64,000 bases of DNA from Gnetum montanum (lineage: Eukaryota > Streptophyta > Gnetopsida > Gnetales > Gnetaceae). Where the stretch lies: assembly GCA_015680685.1 (NCBI GenBank), contig MNCI01004198.1:13670-77669 (forward strand). The letters run 5' to 3'. Within the stretch, counting starts at the first letter, position 1. Every line of letters starts with the position of its first letter. Below are positions 47,601 through 60,098 of this stretch, piece by piece. The notes beneath the pieces are model-generated. The model was not told the origin of the DNA. It saw nothing but the letters and a program-made list of their open reading frames with translations, and did no database searches. Both the position numbers and the translations under genes were made by a program.

Positions 47601-50600
47601 TAAAGAGAAGTTGAAAGAGTATTTTTCCACACACACATATATTGTCTACAGTCACTCAGCCAAGGTATGAGGAGAAAAGTTAGCTGAGGAAATAGAAGAG
47701 AATCAACCGAAGAATTCTGTGGAATAAAAAGAATATCAATCCTAAACTTCGCTTCAGTTATTAATTGTAATCTTTTACTTCTGTTGATTTGAATAATTGT
47801 GTCTTTAACTGAATATTTGACACTAACCAAGGCTGCACTGATATTTTTTTTCCTAAACCTTACTTGGCTTTTAAGAATCCCATTAAAAGGGTCACATTCA
47901 AATGCATGTTCATGGTAGGTAGCCTCTATTTGGTTGGCCTTTTACGGCATACAAAATTTCTAATTTTAATTAACTAAGAAATCTAGAAAACCATTTTCTG
48001 TGTAGCCTCAATTGGATTCACAGAGGGGAGTAATTGCATCCGCAATGCTGTGTCTGTAAACGGTGCCTGCTTATTGATGTGTGGTTTCCAACCATCTTTT
48101 TAAGCCAGTAAACACCAAAAACCCTTTTTCTCAAAATCTAGTTGTGAATTAAGTTTGCAATTTACTTTTGTACCTAATAAGGTAAGTTACACCTCAATCC
48201 ACTTGTAGCTTTTGAGTTTGTCAAAGTTCAAATTGGAATAAGGTCATGCATCCATGCTAAGTTGTTATGGGCGAAACTGAAATTTAATTTTTTTTAAGGT
48301 ACCTCCACACATAAACCCGTTGGATCAGAGTTCAGTTTCAGACAATTTTTTCTCCCAAATGTCCACAAATCATAAACCAACATTTCTGTTTGTGTCCAAA
48401 GCTCACTCTAACTTGTCATGTGCAGGTTAAAAGTCTTAATAATCAACCAGATAAATCTGAATTAAATAAGATCACGTTTTAAGGGTGCCTTTCTCGATAA
48501 ACTCAACCCGTTGGGTCCGTCCATGCTATCAGAGCAAGCATTCCAATAGGCCTCTCTTACTGTGTATCATCATCATCTTAGTGGTGTCCTAACAATATTG
48601 GGTTGGCTACCTGAATTTTCTTCCGCCATTAACTTCTTAAGGTGCTGTGTTCTATATTAAGGATCATCACCCAAAACCAGGTTAAATGAGATGCTCACTA
48701 ATAAGATTTTAGCACTATTATCATTTATTGAGGTTAAATGAGATGCTCACTAATAACATTTTAACACTATTATCATTTCTTTAATAGCACTGGATAGCCG
48801 TATTGGAAAACATGTGACATTGAAATATTTGAAATATTTGGTTTCCTGGTTTCATGTAATAAACAAAGAATTTCAGAAGACACTACTATTGACAAAAGTT
48901 AACAATAGCAAAGCCAACCGATTCATCTTCACCTCAAACTACCAAGGATCAGAATATTAAGAAGGAGATACATTGTGCCTGATATGAAATCAGGTTTCGG
49001 CATTTTCTGTCCCTTGCGTCATGCATTTGCCATATGAAAAAATGTATGTGCATGAAAGTGAAGTAACTGGCTGCCAACTAAAAGATGCTTCATAAGGGTG
49101 CTCGCTGCCTGCCAAGCTAACAATATATATTATTCTTAGCTAATGTTAGCAACTTCATCTGTGCTTAGTACTTACCACGTTGCCAAATTAGTTCTTTCTT
49201 CCTCCAAAGTTGCAACTTTTCTTGCCATTGTTGCCAAGTATATGCACTGGGTTTTAAAAGTTTAAGCATATTTCAGTGTCCTTTTTGAAAATATTTTAAA
49301 TTTGAACCTGTAAAGAATCAAATGGATAATGAAAAGAGCTGGGTATCTAGCTAACGGATATTCAAGGTTAGTTGCATTTGTAAAGATTGAATTTTTAATA
49401 AACTATATTTCAAATTTCCCAGGATGACAGAAGCTGAAATTTGGGATTAAATTAATAACATAACCAGATTTGTTTATAGGAGATGCATTTAAGTTACTAG
49501 ATTTTGTCCGGAGAAATTCTGACACATAAATTCTGGGTTTTCTGCTTCTTACAATCTATAACTATACTATTTTTGAATACTCTCATAGATTGATTCATCA
49601 ACAGGGGTACTAACTCATAAAAAAATAAAATATTATGTATATGTATCTTTGCAAAAGTTGGGACAGATTTATTATTATTATTTTGTTAAAAAGAGTGAAT
49701 AAGTTTCTTCTTGTTATAAAATTAATTATTAATTATTATTATTACAATCACAATTACATGAAGAATAGTTCACGAGTAGAGCATTATTTGTAAACTTTTT
49801 TAATCCCCCAAATCAAATCAAATATATTGAATGTTGTCTAACGGCTTTTATCTTCACAGAGATCGTCTATTCAGGTCCCCCATACAGCAAAAAAGAACCA
49901 AAGTTTTCATTTAATTAAAAGGTTTTTATCACATTAATTAGCAAACACTGAAAGTTGTAAAGCATAGCCCAAGATCGAAATGCAATACGATTTCAGTATC
50001 TTGTCAACAAACAACTACTTTATAAATTTCTCTATTTAATCATCTAAAGGAGCCCATCAGACCATCATGTTCTTATGGGCCATGTCTGTGCAAACTGTCA
50101 GTTTTCCTACATTTCCAGGCTGAAAGAAAATGTTCAGTGCATCCATTTGAAAGGTATCGTATTTAAACTACACTTTTGATAGCGATACGGTTCCGGAAAA
50201 GAGGGTCCACATAATGGCATACTGGAACATTGATGACCGGCTGGCAAATTTAGCTGTGACAATAATTAATAATACTAATCCGTTTTACTGTTTCCACCAA
50301 CTGCATTGATAGAATGTTTGGCTATTCATAATGATTGGTTGATGGCTGATTCGCTGAATTCGTTTCTGTTGCAGCTACCACATGAACTGAAGCCATTTTA
50401 GGTCATCCAATGCCTCATTAAAGCTTCAACATTGCCAAAGATTGTGGCTTCATGCATCTTTCAACGAACCGTTCGGTGCAGTCATGGCTAATTCACTTAA
50501 TTACATGTACTGCTTGTTAAGTTGTTATAGATAAGAGTTGACGTTATTTTACCAATAAAATAATTAAATCCTTTGTATTGCATATTTCAATATTCATCAA

Positions 50601-51632
50601 ATTTGTGTGGGGTCCCCAAGCTTTTCGAAGAAGGTGTATGCAGCATTGCACCGTGACAAAAAAAGCTAAATTATTGAATATCTGAAAGGGATGTGATATA
50701 TTTAGCTGTGTTATTTACTCATAAAAAGGAAAAACAAATACCAAAAGGCTGAAAATGATCGATCATGTTTCTACATAGTTAAGCTCTTTAGTCTCTACAG
50801 TAAAGTAGAGGCCTGAGTGCCCTGGTTTGACAGGGTTTGTCTACAATATGATCCTTGTCAGTTAGTTGCACCTAACAAAAATTTCCGTTATGTGTTTTTT
50901 TGTCCTAACACATTTTGGTACTTCAGAACAGATCCATTGCTCTATGTTTTTCCTTTATTTATGTTTTTGGCATAAAAAATTTTGCTACTTCAGAAGTCGA
51001 GATCCACTGCTTTATGCTTTTCCTTTTCTGCACAAATTGCATCTGTGAACGAGATAGTCTACAAAAGCTTGCATCATCATTCTGTAATATCTGTATCTAA
51101 TTGTCCTTGCAGTACCACGAAGGTTCAAGAAGGCACACGAAACCTGCTTACAATCAAAATAACCAAATGAGCAACCAAGAAACAAGACAGACTGCACAGC
51201 CCTGCTGACAACTGCGGCTGTCTCTACTGCATCGTGCAATATTCTGTCTATTTCCATGAATCCTGAGTCCTCTGGAGAGATCCGAAAATGTACCAAATCT
51301 GAGAGACAGAAGACTCAGACCAAAGGACACCCAAATCCAATTGCCTGCAAGAACATCTGGTTCCATGTCCTAAATCATTTAAGATCCCCACAGCCGTCAC
51401 AAAACATCCATGAATTCACCCATTCTCAGAGAGTTCATGGCACCCCAGAAATCTCTTTGCAGGATCTGTTTAAATTTGTTTGGGCTGAAGGAGCATGGTA
51501 CAGTGAACGTGCCATTGCCTCGTAATTATTAAATTCATTTGTTTACGTGCAATGGGAGCTGCACCAGACACACTGCGTTCTTGGAATCATTCCATTCCTT
51601 TGCTGCTACCCATATCTTATGCTTGCAGGAAG
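47601..51632. other. Copia 5' LTR (end unknown) and intergenic DNA
   Basis: The left few hundred bases are probably the copia LTR. Beyond, no gene is supported. A 52-bp tandem duplication (AGGTTAAATGAGATGCTCAC units) occupies 48679-48779. A diverged duplication around 50920-51040 repeats ACTTCAGAA...GATCCAYTGCT. Overlapping small frames at 50866-51525 lack family features. Confidence 0.4.
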
Positions 51633-51638
51633 CACGTG
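51633..51638 (+). promoter_or_regulatory. G-box upstream of PADRE gene
   Basis: CACGTG in the context AGCACGTGCC, about 100 bp before the TATA box. G-boxes bind bZIP and bHLH factors and are frequent in stress- and ABA-responsive plant promoters. Its role here is inferred from position. Confidence 0.5.
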
Positions 51639-51732
51639 CCAAACAAGGGGCATTATGCAGGATTTTCACACTATCTTACAGCAGTGCAGGTTCCTGACTG
51701 GAGATTTATCAATCACAGACCCTGGAAATCCT

Positions 51733-51740
51733 TATAAATA
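51733..51740 (+). promoter_or_regulatory. TATA box of PADRE gene
   Basis: TATAAATA, 143 bp before the ATG, which would place transcription start near 51765 and give a 5' leader of about 115 nt. Confidence 0.65.
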
Positions 51741-51882
51741 CGCTTTGAGGCATCCAAACTTTTGAAGCAGTAGTAGTAATCCAATCCTGCAAAGGCTATA
51801 CAGATATTTGCAGGAGGCAGGCACACCTTGGTATCTGTGAAAGCAATAGTAGTAGCAGTGCAGGATTTGAGAGTACTGAGCA

Positions 51883-52449
51883 ATGGGGAGCTGTGTTTCA
51901 TCAGATGCCACCACTGCAACTGTTATGGGTGCACCTGAAACTGCAGCAGTTCTCATTCTCTGCCATAAACATCACAGCTGCAATAACGCTGGTGCTGCTG
52001 CTGCAGACACCGAGTATGTGAAGTTTGCAGAGAGGATGACTGTGGCAGAAGTAGCCAAGGAATATCCCACCACCAACCAGTGTTTTATTTGCAGTTGTGA
52101 GAGTGTTCAAGTGGGGCACAGGCTCACAGAAATGAAGCCCTGGCAATACCTGGAACTGGGTGAGATTTACTTTCTTCTTCCTCGCAGGAAACTCAGGTTC
52201 CAGATCACAGAGCAGGATATGTCATTTCTTGTTCTCAAGGCTGCTGCTTCTCTTAGATCTCTGCCGCTGTCTCTGCTTTCTTCATGCAACCATTGTTATG
52301 AAAAAGATAGCAGTTGTGAATCAGAAACAGGGGGAATGGGATTGTCAAAACTGAGAAAGAGGAGGGACAGTGTGTCCAGAAGGAGAAATGGAAAAGGGTC
52401 TGTGAGGCATCAGAGGGTGCCTAGTCTGGAAACCATCATGGAGATTTAG
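51883..52449 (+). CDS. PADRE (DUF4228) domain protein, intact single exon
   Basis: 188 residues, uninterrupted. The N-terminus M-G-S-C-V-S-S fits N-myristoylation at Gly2 with possible palmitoylation at Cys4, usual for this plant family, suggesting membrane association. The DUF4228/PADRE domain covers roughly residues 40-125: M-T-V-A-E-V-A-K-E-Y-P, then S-V-Q-V-G-H-R-L, then L-E-L-G-E-I-Y-F-L-L-P-R-R-K-L, then D-M-S-F-L-V-L-K-A-A. The C-terminal third is basic and Ser/Arg-rich, probably disordered. Family members are small plant proteins whose genes often respond to pathogens and abiotic stress; the biochemical role is not known. The chosen ATG is the first in frame, gives the myristoylation motif and follows a TATA box at a sensible distance. 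An Ala/Thr-rich insertion at residues 8-40 replaces the compact start of shorter homologues. Confidence 0.9.
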   Translation: MGSCVSSDATTATVMGAPETAAVLILCHKHHSCNNAGAAAADTEYVKFAERMTVAEVAKEYPTTNQCFICSCESVQVGHRLTEMKPWQYLELGEIYFLLPRRKLRFQITEQDMSFLVLKAAASLRSLPLSLLSSCNHCYEKDSSCESETGGMGLSKLRKRRDSVSRRRNGKGSVRHQRVPSLETIMEI

Positions 52450-54589
52450 GTGGCTCGAGTTGTAGGAATGTCCTCTTTTATCACATACGGAGTTTGGCTT
52501 TCCTGAATACTGTCGTTGAAGCTCATGTACATGGCTGCCAAATCTGGACCTGCAATATCAAAAATGAACAAATGCATGTATACTACTGAATGATCTGGAG
52601 CTGCGGCATACAAGTTACCTAGATGAAAAAGTAAAAGAAAAAAAAGATATTTCTCATGAGCTACAATCAAAGGATTTCTTTGAAAGACCTTTTATTCTGG
52701 CTGCTTTTTGATTGCCTTGGTAGAGTGACAGTGACATTAGTTTTATTTTATTTTATTTTTTATTTTTTTGGGTTGAGAAGACATTACAAATGCTGGTAAG
52801 AGTTACAGAAGTATTGTAGAGCCAACGAATATTGCAAGCGATATCCGTGTCCTGTCAATAAGATTTTTGGTCTTCTTTCAAATTTCCGAACGTTATAGCT
52901 GCCGGAAGAGAAGCAAATTTCAACGAGTTTATCTCAGTTGACTTGACTGGCAAAGTATGTTGCGGTCGTTTATCGTTTTAACATACTCGGATCCCCCTTC
53001 GTTCGCTCTAGTACAAGGCACTTCACTGCAAATCTAATGAAATTTGAGAGAATTATTTCAAAATAACTATGTTAAAAAATTTTAATGAGAATACAAAGTT
53101 TTGTAGAAGACCTACAGTGGCTTAATGGTCGAGCATTCAAAGTATGTGATGTGATGTGATTTGTTGTGAAAAGAGAATTGCATCATTCACATAATTCCAA
53201 TTAAACAACCAAATTCATATATAGAAATACACGAGTTTTCTATGCTTTCAAATTACTCATAATTTGGATTTATGACTTTCGTTAAACAAAAAACTAGGTT
53301 TGTACATAAAAATGAACAAGTTTTCTATGCTTTCAGATTTAGAAGTTGCAATGATTTATGTCATTTCAAATATGTCATTGATTATGGATAAAAACTAATT
53401 AGGTTAACTATTAATTTATGTATTAGTTATCATTTCATATAATAAGCCTGCAATTCAAATTTCAAATTCAAGGTGCTTAACCACAACTACTTGAAAAGTC
53501 AATGTGATAGACCTCTTACATGCCTAAAGAGTCTTACAATTAACTTATAATATAACTAGTTTATTTTTTTCCCCATGTGAACCTTTAGAATTGTTGAAAG
53601 TACCCTCTCATATGCTTGTGAAAGAGACATTCAAACTTATTAATTATATATATATATTCTCTTTAGAGGTAGCTCATTGTCTAACAAGGAGACAAAAGGT
53701 TTCCATTTCAAGTCACACTTAAAGACATCATTATTGTCAAATTGTTTCAAATTTCAACACTACCAAAACCCAATAGAAGGGTGTGCCCATGATAAAGCAA
53801 GAGCAAAGGGATGATAGTACTAGGCTAGGAACCTAGAATTCTTGAGTACAACTCTTGTGCAATATGACTAGCAACAATTTCTCTAGAAAGACATGATCTT
53901 ACCACTCAACAATTTTAACATTCATATTCTGTTGGATCTTTGATGAATTGGTTAGCTTGCATTGCTTTACACTCAAAGGTACTCGATTCACAACTTGGTA
54001 TCAACACCTTAAGCATGCTAGCCTAGAGGTGAAAAAAGTAAAAAATATTTTAAAATATTAAGAATGTCTAATATTTTTTTATTAAGTTAATTTCGAAAAG
54101 AGACCCTTCCCTCTCATGGCCTATTTTAAATGTATAAATAAAGTATAGCATATTATACTAAAGTAAATATAGTTAATAAAAGAAAAAGATTGAAACACAA
54201 TAAGTGACAATGTGCCTTTATTGATGCAATAAGATGATTAAACTTCAATCTCGCAATAATCACATGAACCTTAGAAATAGAGAGAAAGATAAAAAGTTTC
54301 AAAACCCTACATTCCTTTATTTTAAAAAGATTCTTAGATTTAAATAGGGATAAACCTAATCTAAAAGTAAACACATAAAGACTACAAGTCTTAGTAAAAC
54401 TTTGACCTACATTCCAATGAGTTAAAGTAAAATATAACATTATTTTATAAACTATCTTTCCATGTTTGATACAAATCATTGGTGATTTTGGGAATGAGTT
54501 GAAGTATAGTTTAATACAAACCATAGGTGATTCTCCTTTGTTTTTCTTTGCTTTTCTTTTTCTTTTTATTTTTTTCTTTTTTAGGAAGG
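52450..54589. other. Intergenic, nothing recognised
   Basis: Includes the 3' flank of the PADRE gene, T-rich runs around 52740-52770, and AT-rich DNA. The 74-codon minus frame at 52446-52670 and the 156-codon Lys/Phe-rich minus frame at 54153-54623 have low-complexity composition and no family motif. Confidence 0.45.
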
Positions 54590-54814
54590 GATGTGTTAGA
54601 ACCTTATTGAAATATAAGAACACCCCAAGATATATAGTCCAATTACAATTCTAAAACTCAACATTGCTCACCAAAATTGAACCTTATTGAGATGTGTTAG
54701 AACCTTATTGAGATATTGCTACATCCCAAGATATATAGCATTCCTCACCATAATCAAACCCATAACTTGGAACTTCTAAATCAAGAGTTTTACAAGTAGG
54801 CTAACACCTTATTA
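54590..54814 (-). repeat. SINE copy S7 with repeated 3' part
   Basis: Minus strand, beginning at 54814 with AATAAGGTGTTAGCCTACTT (5' end and A-box region) and continuing with AACTCTTGATTTAGAAGTTC and TATGGGTTTGATTATG. The 3' half is present twice, each with ATATATCTTGGG, and a CTCAATAAGGTTCTAACACA unit recurs. Confidence 0.65.
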
Positions 54815-55629
54815 TTACTATAAACCAAAGATTATTTAATTAGATTATAAATTAATAAATGACATTATGTAATTCCATGGATATCGAATGTAATGTATTT
54901 GATTCCATCCATTAAGACCCTCTTAGATCTATTAGAGTACACCAATTTCAAAGTCCTTTTGCAAGAAATTTCCATAACTAAATATACAAATACTACAAGT
55001 GCTAAAAAGTGCATTATTCTATGTTCCAAGCAAAGCAAAACCTTTCATATGAACTTTAGCCAATAAGTATATCATAATTTTAATTTAATTATCTACATAA
55101 AATTTATAAAGCCAAAAAAAATATGATAATGAAATATTATACAATGTAAGCATCTAGGACAACATAGAGAAAGCACCTATAACAACATAGAGAAAGTCCA
55201 TTGCCTAGTAAGGTTCAAGAAGCAACACAACTACTAATCACTATAAGTCTATAACCAATGTTAGCATATTCAAGGCACTTTTTAAGTCTTTCAAAATGTA
55301 TGGTCCCCTATAAAATTTCTTTTTTAAAACATAATAAAGTTATGAAAACATGCATATCTAGTTTAGCAATATATTTATATCTATTATTTGGTTAAGAGAA
55401 TTGTTTTCTTTTACAAACTAATGATTTATACACATAATAACCCCTAAAGTTATCCCTTGGCCCAATGTTACTACAATAATTATTTATTTTCTATGACAAA
55501 GTCTAACTAATAAATACCCCTAATAATTCTTAGAAAAAATTCATCACTTGTTCAATAATTCTTAGAAGAAGTTCATCTCTTGTTCCAACGTTATGAAAAG
55601 AATTATTTATTTAAAATGACAAAGTCCAA
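54815..55629. other. AT-rich intergenic DNA
   Basis: No gene. Small local duplications only (TCTTAGAARAAGTTCATC twice near 55530-55575). Confidence 0.45.
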
Positions 55630-55931
55630 CCAACCATAGAAAATCAATTTGGATTTATGCCAAAAAGATCTACTATAGAGACAATATTCCTAATATGATA
55701 ATTGATGGAGAAATTCAAAAAAACATAGAAAAAAACTATATATGATTATCATTAACTTGGAAAAAGCATATGATAGCACCTAGAGATATTTTTGGTAGGC
55801 TTTGCAAAGGAAAAACATCCCTAATAAATATAAATAGGTGATTCAAGACATGTATGAGGAAGATACCACTAAAATTAGAACATCTGCTTTTCCACATCAA
55901 GGGTCTATGCTTGGCCTATACCTGCCATTAT

Positions 55932-56253
55932 CGAACCCCGAAAAGAAGTTTTATTAATAGTAAAAAGGTATCAAGTACATGAACGACAATAAGTCACAGG
56001 GATAATAAAATGGAAAATTGAGAAAATTGGAGATGAGACTCTAGGAAACGTTCTCATAAATAATCATTTGCGAAAGGAGGAAACCCAATCGGGGAACTAC
56101 CATCCACCAAGACCAACCAACCCGTTACAAGAAAGAGTGGCAGAAATGTGGACAAGGCAGAGAGCGCTCAATAAAAGACAAAGAGGCTCCCATATGGTGA
56201 CTCTACTCAAATTTGCGAAGGGAAGCATCGATGCAAAGATTCCTGTGAAAACT
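55932..56253. mobile_element. 322-bp insertion with 9-bp target duplication
   Basis: TGCCATTAT is present at 55923-55931 and 56254-56262, and the LINE coding sequence continues directly across the join. The insert begins CGAACCCCGAAAAGAAG and ends CCTGTGAAAAC. It has no clear terminal inverted repeat and no poly(A). A 67-codon plus frame (56068-56271) is probably chance. A 9-bp duplication would suit a Mutator-like element, but the ends do not confirm it. Confidence 0.6.
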
Positions 56254-56566
56254 TGCCATTATTATGAATGAATTAACAAAACAAATTCAAGATGAAATCC
56301 CTTGGTGTCTATTATTTGCAAATGATATTGTGTTGATGGATATAACTTGAAAAAATGTTGTTTCTAAAACATAGAAGCATGGACATGCTCTAGAATCAAA
56401 AAGCTTAAAAATTAGCACAAGACAATATATGGAATGCAATTTTAATAACATAAACAATGATAAAATAAAAGTGACAATTCAAAGTCAAAAAAGACAGACT
56501 ACAAACAATTCTGCTACCTAGAATCAATCTTCTATTCAAATGGTGAAATTGATAAAGATATAAGAA

Positions 56567-56713
56567 ATAGAATTGAGGCAAGATGGTCAAAATGAAGATA
56601 GGCTAGCAGTGTTCTATGTGACAAAAAGAATACCAAAAGAAAAAAAAATAGAATTAAGACAAGATTATCAAAACAAAACAAGCTAGCCGTGTTCTATGTG
56701 ATAAAGAAATACC
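56567..56713. repeat. About 75-bp tandem duplication in LINE
   Basis: AATAGAATTGAGGCAAGATG ... GTGTTCTATGTGA occurs twice in tandem with moderate divergence. Confidence 0.75.
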
Positions 56714-56807
56714 AAAAAAAATTGAAAGGGAAATTTTATAGAATAATAATCAAGTCTATTCTCTCATATGGTGTTGAATGTTGGGCAGTCCAAAAGAGGC
56801 ATGAACA

Positions 56808-57119
56808 ACAAATCAATGTGGTAGAAATGTAAACGCTTAGATAGATGTGGAATGTTACTAGAAGAAATAAACAGCATAATACAAACATTACAAGAAGTTC
56901 TGAAAGCACTTCTATTTTAAATAAGCTACAAGAATGGGGGCTTAAATGGTTTGGACATGTGCAAACAAATCAATGTGGTAGAAATGTAAACGCTTAGATA
57001 GATGTGGAATGTTACTAGAAGAAATAAACATAATACAAACATTACAAGAAGTTCTGAAAGCACTTCTATTTTAAATAAGCTACAAGAATGGGGGCTTAAA
57101 TGGTTTGGACATGTGCAAA
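56808..57119. repeat. 157-bp tandem duplication in LINE
   Basis: 56808-56964 and 56965-57119 are nearly identical. The only clear difference is a 3-base CAG deletion in the second copy. Much younger than the LINE around it. Confidence 0.9.
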
Positions 57120-57765
57120 GAAGATTAGACAATGAGCCTATAAAAAAAAGTTACTACATCATAGTTTTAGAAAAGCCACCAAAAGAGAGACCAAAAAAGA
57201 CATGAGAAAAAACAGTTGAAACTAATTTGAAGAAACTATTAATAAAGAAAGATCTAGTTCTTCACAGAGGCAAATGGTGAAAAGGAACTTATGTAGCTGA
57301 CCCTATTTTGTTGAGACAAGGCTAGGATGATAATGATGATGATAAGAGTCCAGCCAACTGGTAATAGGACTCCTAGCCAAAACAAGAAATAAACAAATCA
57401 ATGTCTAAATTCTGCAGTCTTATGTGTCCTTTTCAATGAATGCTGAATGTGCTTTCTATGGTGCTAATGGCAATTGATCTTCAGACATACAAGAAATGTA
57501 ACTTTTGCAGGTTCCATAAATCTTTGAGGGTATTCAACTAAATGTAACTGGCATGCTCACACTTTGAAAATCTGGTGGAACAAATATGAATTTTCTAAAT
57601 AACAAAGGAACTTCCTGCATTATACATACAATTTCCGATTAATATGAAAGAATGGCACACTGAAATTACCCTCTAAAATTGATAAATTACTTCAAAATGT
57701 GAAGTAGTTGAAACCTGGGGACCTTCCACTTAGATAAACTATTTTACACCAACATTTTGCAAACA

Positions 57766-59585
57766 CTAGGGAAGCTTTAATTTAGTTCTCCATGTCTTTC
57801 CAATTACTTTTTTGGGTGTTGGATCATCGCCCCCTCTATCACGTTGACCTGAAGTTATGTACAACCAACCATTCCAGTAAGCTGTAAGAAGCGTCTTCAC
57901 ACGACAAGGCATCTTTCCAATTATTCTCCATTCCTGCAATCAAGTCAACAAAATTCATTAGCTAACTAGTATTAGCATGAATATCCTATGGTATGATAAG
58001 GCTAGAAACAATGCTGGCAAACAGAATCATCAGCCTTTATGTACACACTTAAGGAATTAGGTCCGAATATGTGGGAAAGCTCTCAAAGATTTTATCTAGA
58101 AAACAACATTCTGAAATTCGTCCTAGAATTAACCATCTTAGCAAGGCTTGTAAACTTGTGTCCTATGCGTCACAAGTTCAGTATTAGCATGTTATATTCA
58201 GGTATAAAGAAATTGGTTAAACCATATAGCCTAAACTCAATTCTCTGTAATAAAGTCCTAGAGTTTCAAACTAGACGCAATAAAATTCGTCAGATTCAAT
58301 AGAAATGCTTGAAACATAGCATATAATATAGGAAAGGATTATACCAGAGTATTTAAATCAAACTGAAAAACTTCTCCGACAAGAACCATCTTTTTCGTAA
58401 CAGGATGTTTCTCTGTTGATCCTCCTGCTATGATAATGGAATTGTTAACAAGCACCCATGCAAATTCAATATGTGAATTTGGTAGAGGCATAGGAGGCAG
58501 CTTCTTCCATCCATCACCATCACCAAGCATGTACACATCATTGTAGACAACCTGAATCATTACAAGACAAAGGGAAAAAAATATGAAATCTGCCTGATAA
58601 TATTTGAATGGATATTCTAAACAAAGATGACCAAACAATAGTATTACGTATTACCAAATAAGGATCACGAAACGAACTTGATGAACTCAGGCAAGAATGG
58701 ACAAACCATTGACAATGATAACTAAAAGATCATCATATCCTCTAATCGTTAATCTTGTCAAGCTGTGAAGTCTAGAAAGCATTTCATTATTAAACTGATC
58801 GCATAATTTTTATTTTATATATTGAATACTGTTGGATCAAAAACTAAGATAGGCACCTCTTTCTTTCGAGCACATTTAAAAATTGGCGAGCCTGGTTTAG
58901 CCATGAAATCCCCTTCTTGACCACCAAGAACATAGAGGCGATCGTTAGCTACAACACATGACCTAAATATTCAAAAAATTCCATAGTATCAAAATAAAGG
59001 TGTTCAGCAACAACTTTCAGCTGCATACTTTCAAAAAGGCACATCAAGTTATCAATATGAATCCTGTATGTGAATAATGACGATTAATACCACACAATGA
59101 ACTGAAGATCTCAATTCACTTTACTGTGGTAATTTTTAAGAATGAAAATCCCTGATTTACAATTTTCATCCAAGTAAGAAAATGCAGGGTTTCAACTCAC
59201 ATATTATATTGCACTATACAAAAAAAATACTATTTTCCTATATAATACAATTTTTAATTCTAGCATGCAGTTTCCCCTGATCATTTTATGATTTATAAAA
59301 TGAAGGGTGCAAATTATGAAGTTTGCATAGACAGGATCCAAGGTATGAAAAGGATGATGTCTCAGGACTTTCTCAGAACTCCAACATTATGTTAAGTTAG
59401 AAAGTTGTACTAACCTATGAGGACCACCACGAGGAATTAGTATCTCAGAACGCCATTGTGATTCTAACGCTTTACCGTCTTTTACAGCAAGACTCCAGTG
59501 CTCTAAGCCAGGTTCATGGCGATCTTCCTTACTCCCTCCCATGACATGCAATCTACCTCTCCATAGCTGTGTTGCTGGTGCATAT
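57766..59585 (-). CDS. Kelch-repeat protein, last four coding exons (partial)
   Basis: Four exons on the minus strand: 59585-59415, 58962-58857, 58551-58345 and 57933-57766, each bounded by AG and GT, with consistent phases giving one open frame of about 217 codons ending L-K-L-P-stop. Exon 1 here reads Y-A-P-A-T-Q-L-W-R-G-R-L-H-V-M-G-G-S-K, with G-L-E-H-W-S and P-R-G-G-P-H-R; then D-R-L-Y-V-L-G-G-Q-E-G-D-F; then D-V-Y-M-L, S-H-I-E-F-A-W and G-G-S-T-E-K-H-P; last Y-I-T-S-G-Q-R-D. The G-G pairs mark Kelch blades of a beta propeller. From memory this closely resembles the Arabidopsis At1g51540/At3g27220 galactose oxidase/kelch superfamily proteins, whose molecular role is not established. No frameshift or stop, so probably functional. 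The 5' exons, expected to encode a signal anchor and earlier blades, are not within the 4.4 kb to the right. Confidence 0.92.
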
Positions 59586-60004
59586 CTGCATGGCACAAAA
59601 GATAACTCATTTTTATAAAGGAATTCATGGAATAGAGATTAGAAACAAGAGCAGAAAGCTTCTTTTCAGTATATTGGAGGTAAACCATGTTCTTAGTCAA
59701 GATATGTTTCTTAAAGATAACTTGATTTGATGCAAAATGGGATACAGGTGTCATGTTGGTGGCAATTTAGCAGAAGCAGTTACCTTTGTCTTCTTTTAAT
59801 ACATATACATATTACTATTTGATGCAAACACCTGTGTTCTGCACTGTTTCCCTAAACGGAGTATTTTCTCTTCGGTAAAACAGACCTGCTGGTGGTACCC
59901 TCAAAGCATTCATTTATCAACCCTTTCTTGGATAACAAAGGCTTAGGGAAAACTATCTATCTTGGAACAAGAAGTAAACTACAAAATATACTTTTATTTG
60001 ACAA
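59586..60004. other. Kelch intron, upstream part
   Basis: No exon or repeat recognised. Confidence 0.5.
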
Positions 60005-60092
60005 GATCATTCTCATCATCATCCTAGTCTTATCTCAATTACATGGAGTTAGTTTATAAGTTCCTTTTCATCGTTCACCTCTATTAAGAGGC
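60005..60092 (-). repeat. RTE LINE 3' end fragment
   Basis: Reverse complement of GATGAAAAGGAACTTATAAA ... AGACTAGGATGATGATGAG, matching the LINE end at 57265-57343. Strongly 5'-truncated copy. Confidence 0.7.
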
Positions 60093-60098
60093 AAATCA

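Larger units (their letters stand above)
55630..57343 (+). pseudogene. RTE-type LINE, 5'-truncated reverse transcriptase
   Basis: Plus-strand RT frame with many stops: F-G-F-M-P-K-R-S-T-I-E (near 55650), D-L-E-K-A-Y-D-S (near 55750, first catalytic Asp), F-P-H-Q-G-S-M-L-G (55890), then after an insertion Q-D-E-I-P-W-C-L-L-F-A-N-D-I-V-L (near 56320; Ala-Asn-Asp where Ala-Asp-Asp is expected), C-W-A-V-Q-K-R near 56785 and W-F-G-H-V-Q-R-R near 57110. The 3' end is GACAAGGCTAGGATGATAAT with a TGA-rich tail, as in plant RTE elements; the same end recurs at 60005, 62750 and 63325. It stops about 420 bp short of the Kelch stop codon. Confidence 0.8.

Noticed and set aside
51012-51525. Overlapping frames upstream of the PADRE gene as an upstream gene
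   Set aside because: Several frames of similar length on both strands, no motif, no consistent start or splice sites.
54153-54623. 156-codon minus-strand ORF
   Set aside because: Lys/Phe/Leu low-complexity translation of AT-rich DNA with no family pattern; it partly overlaps a SINE copy.
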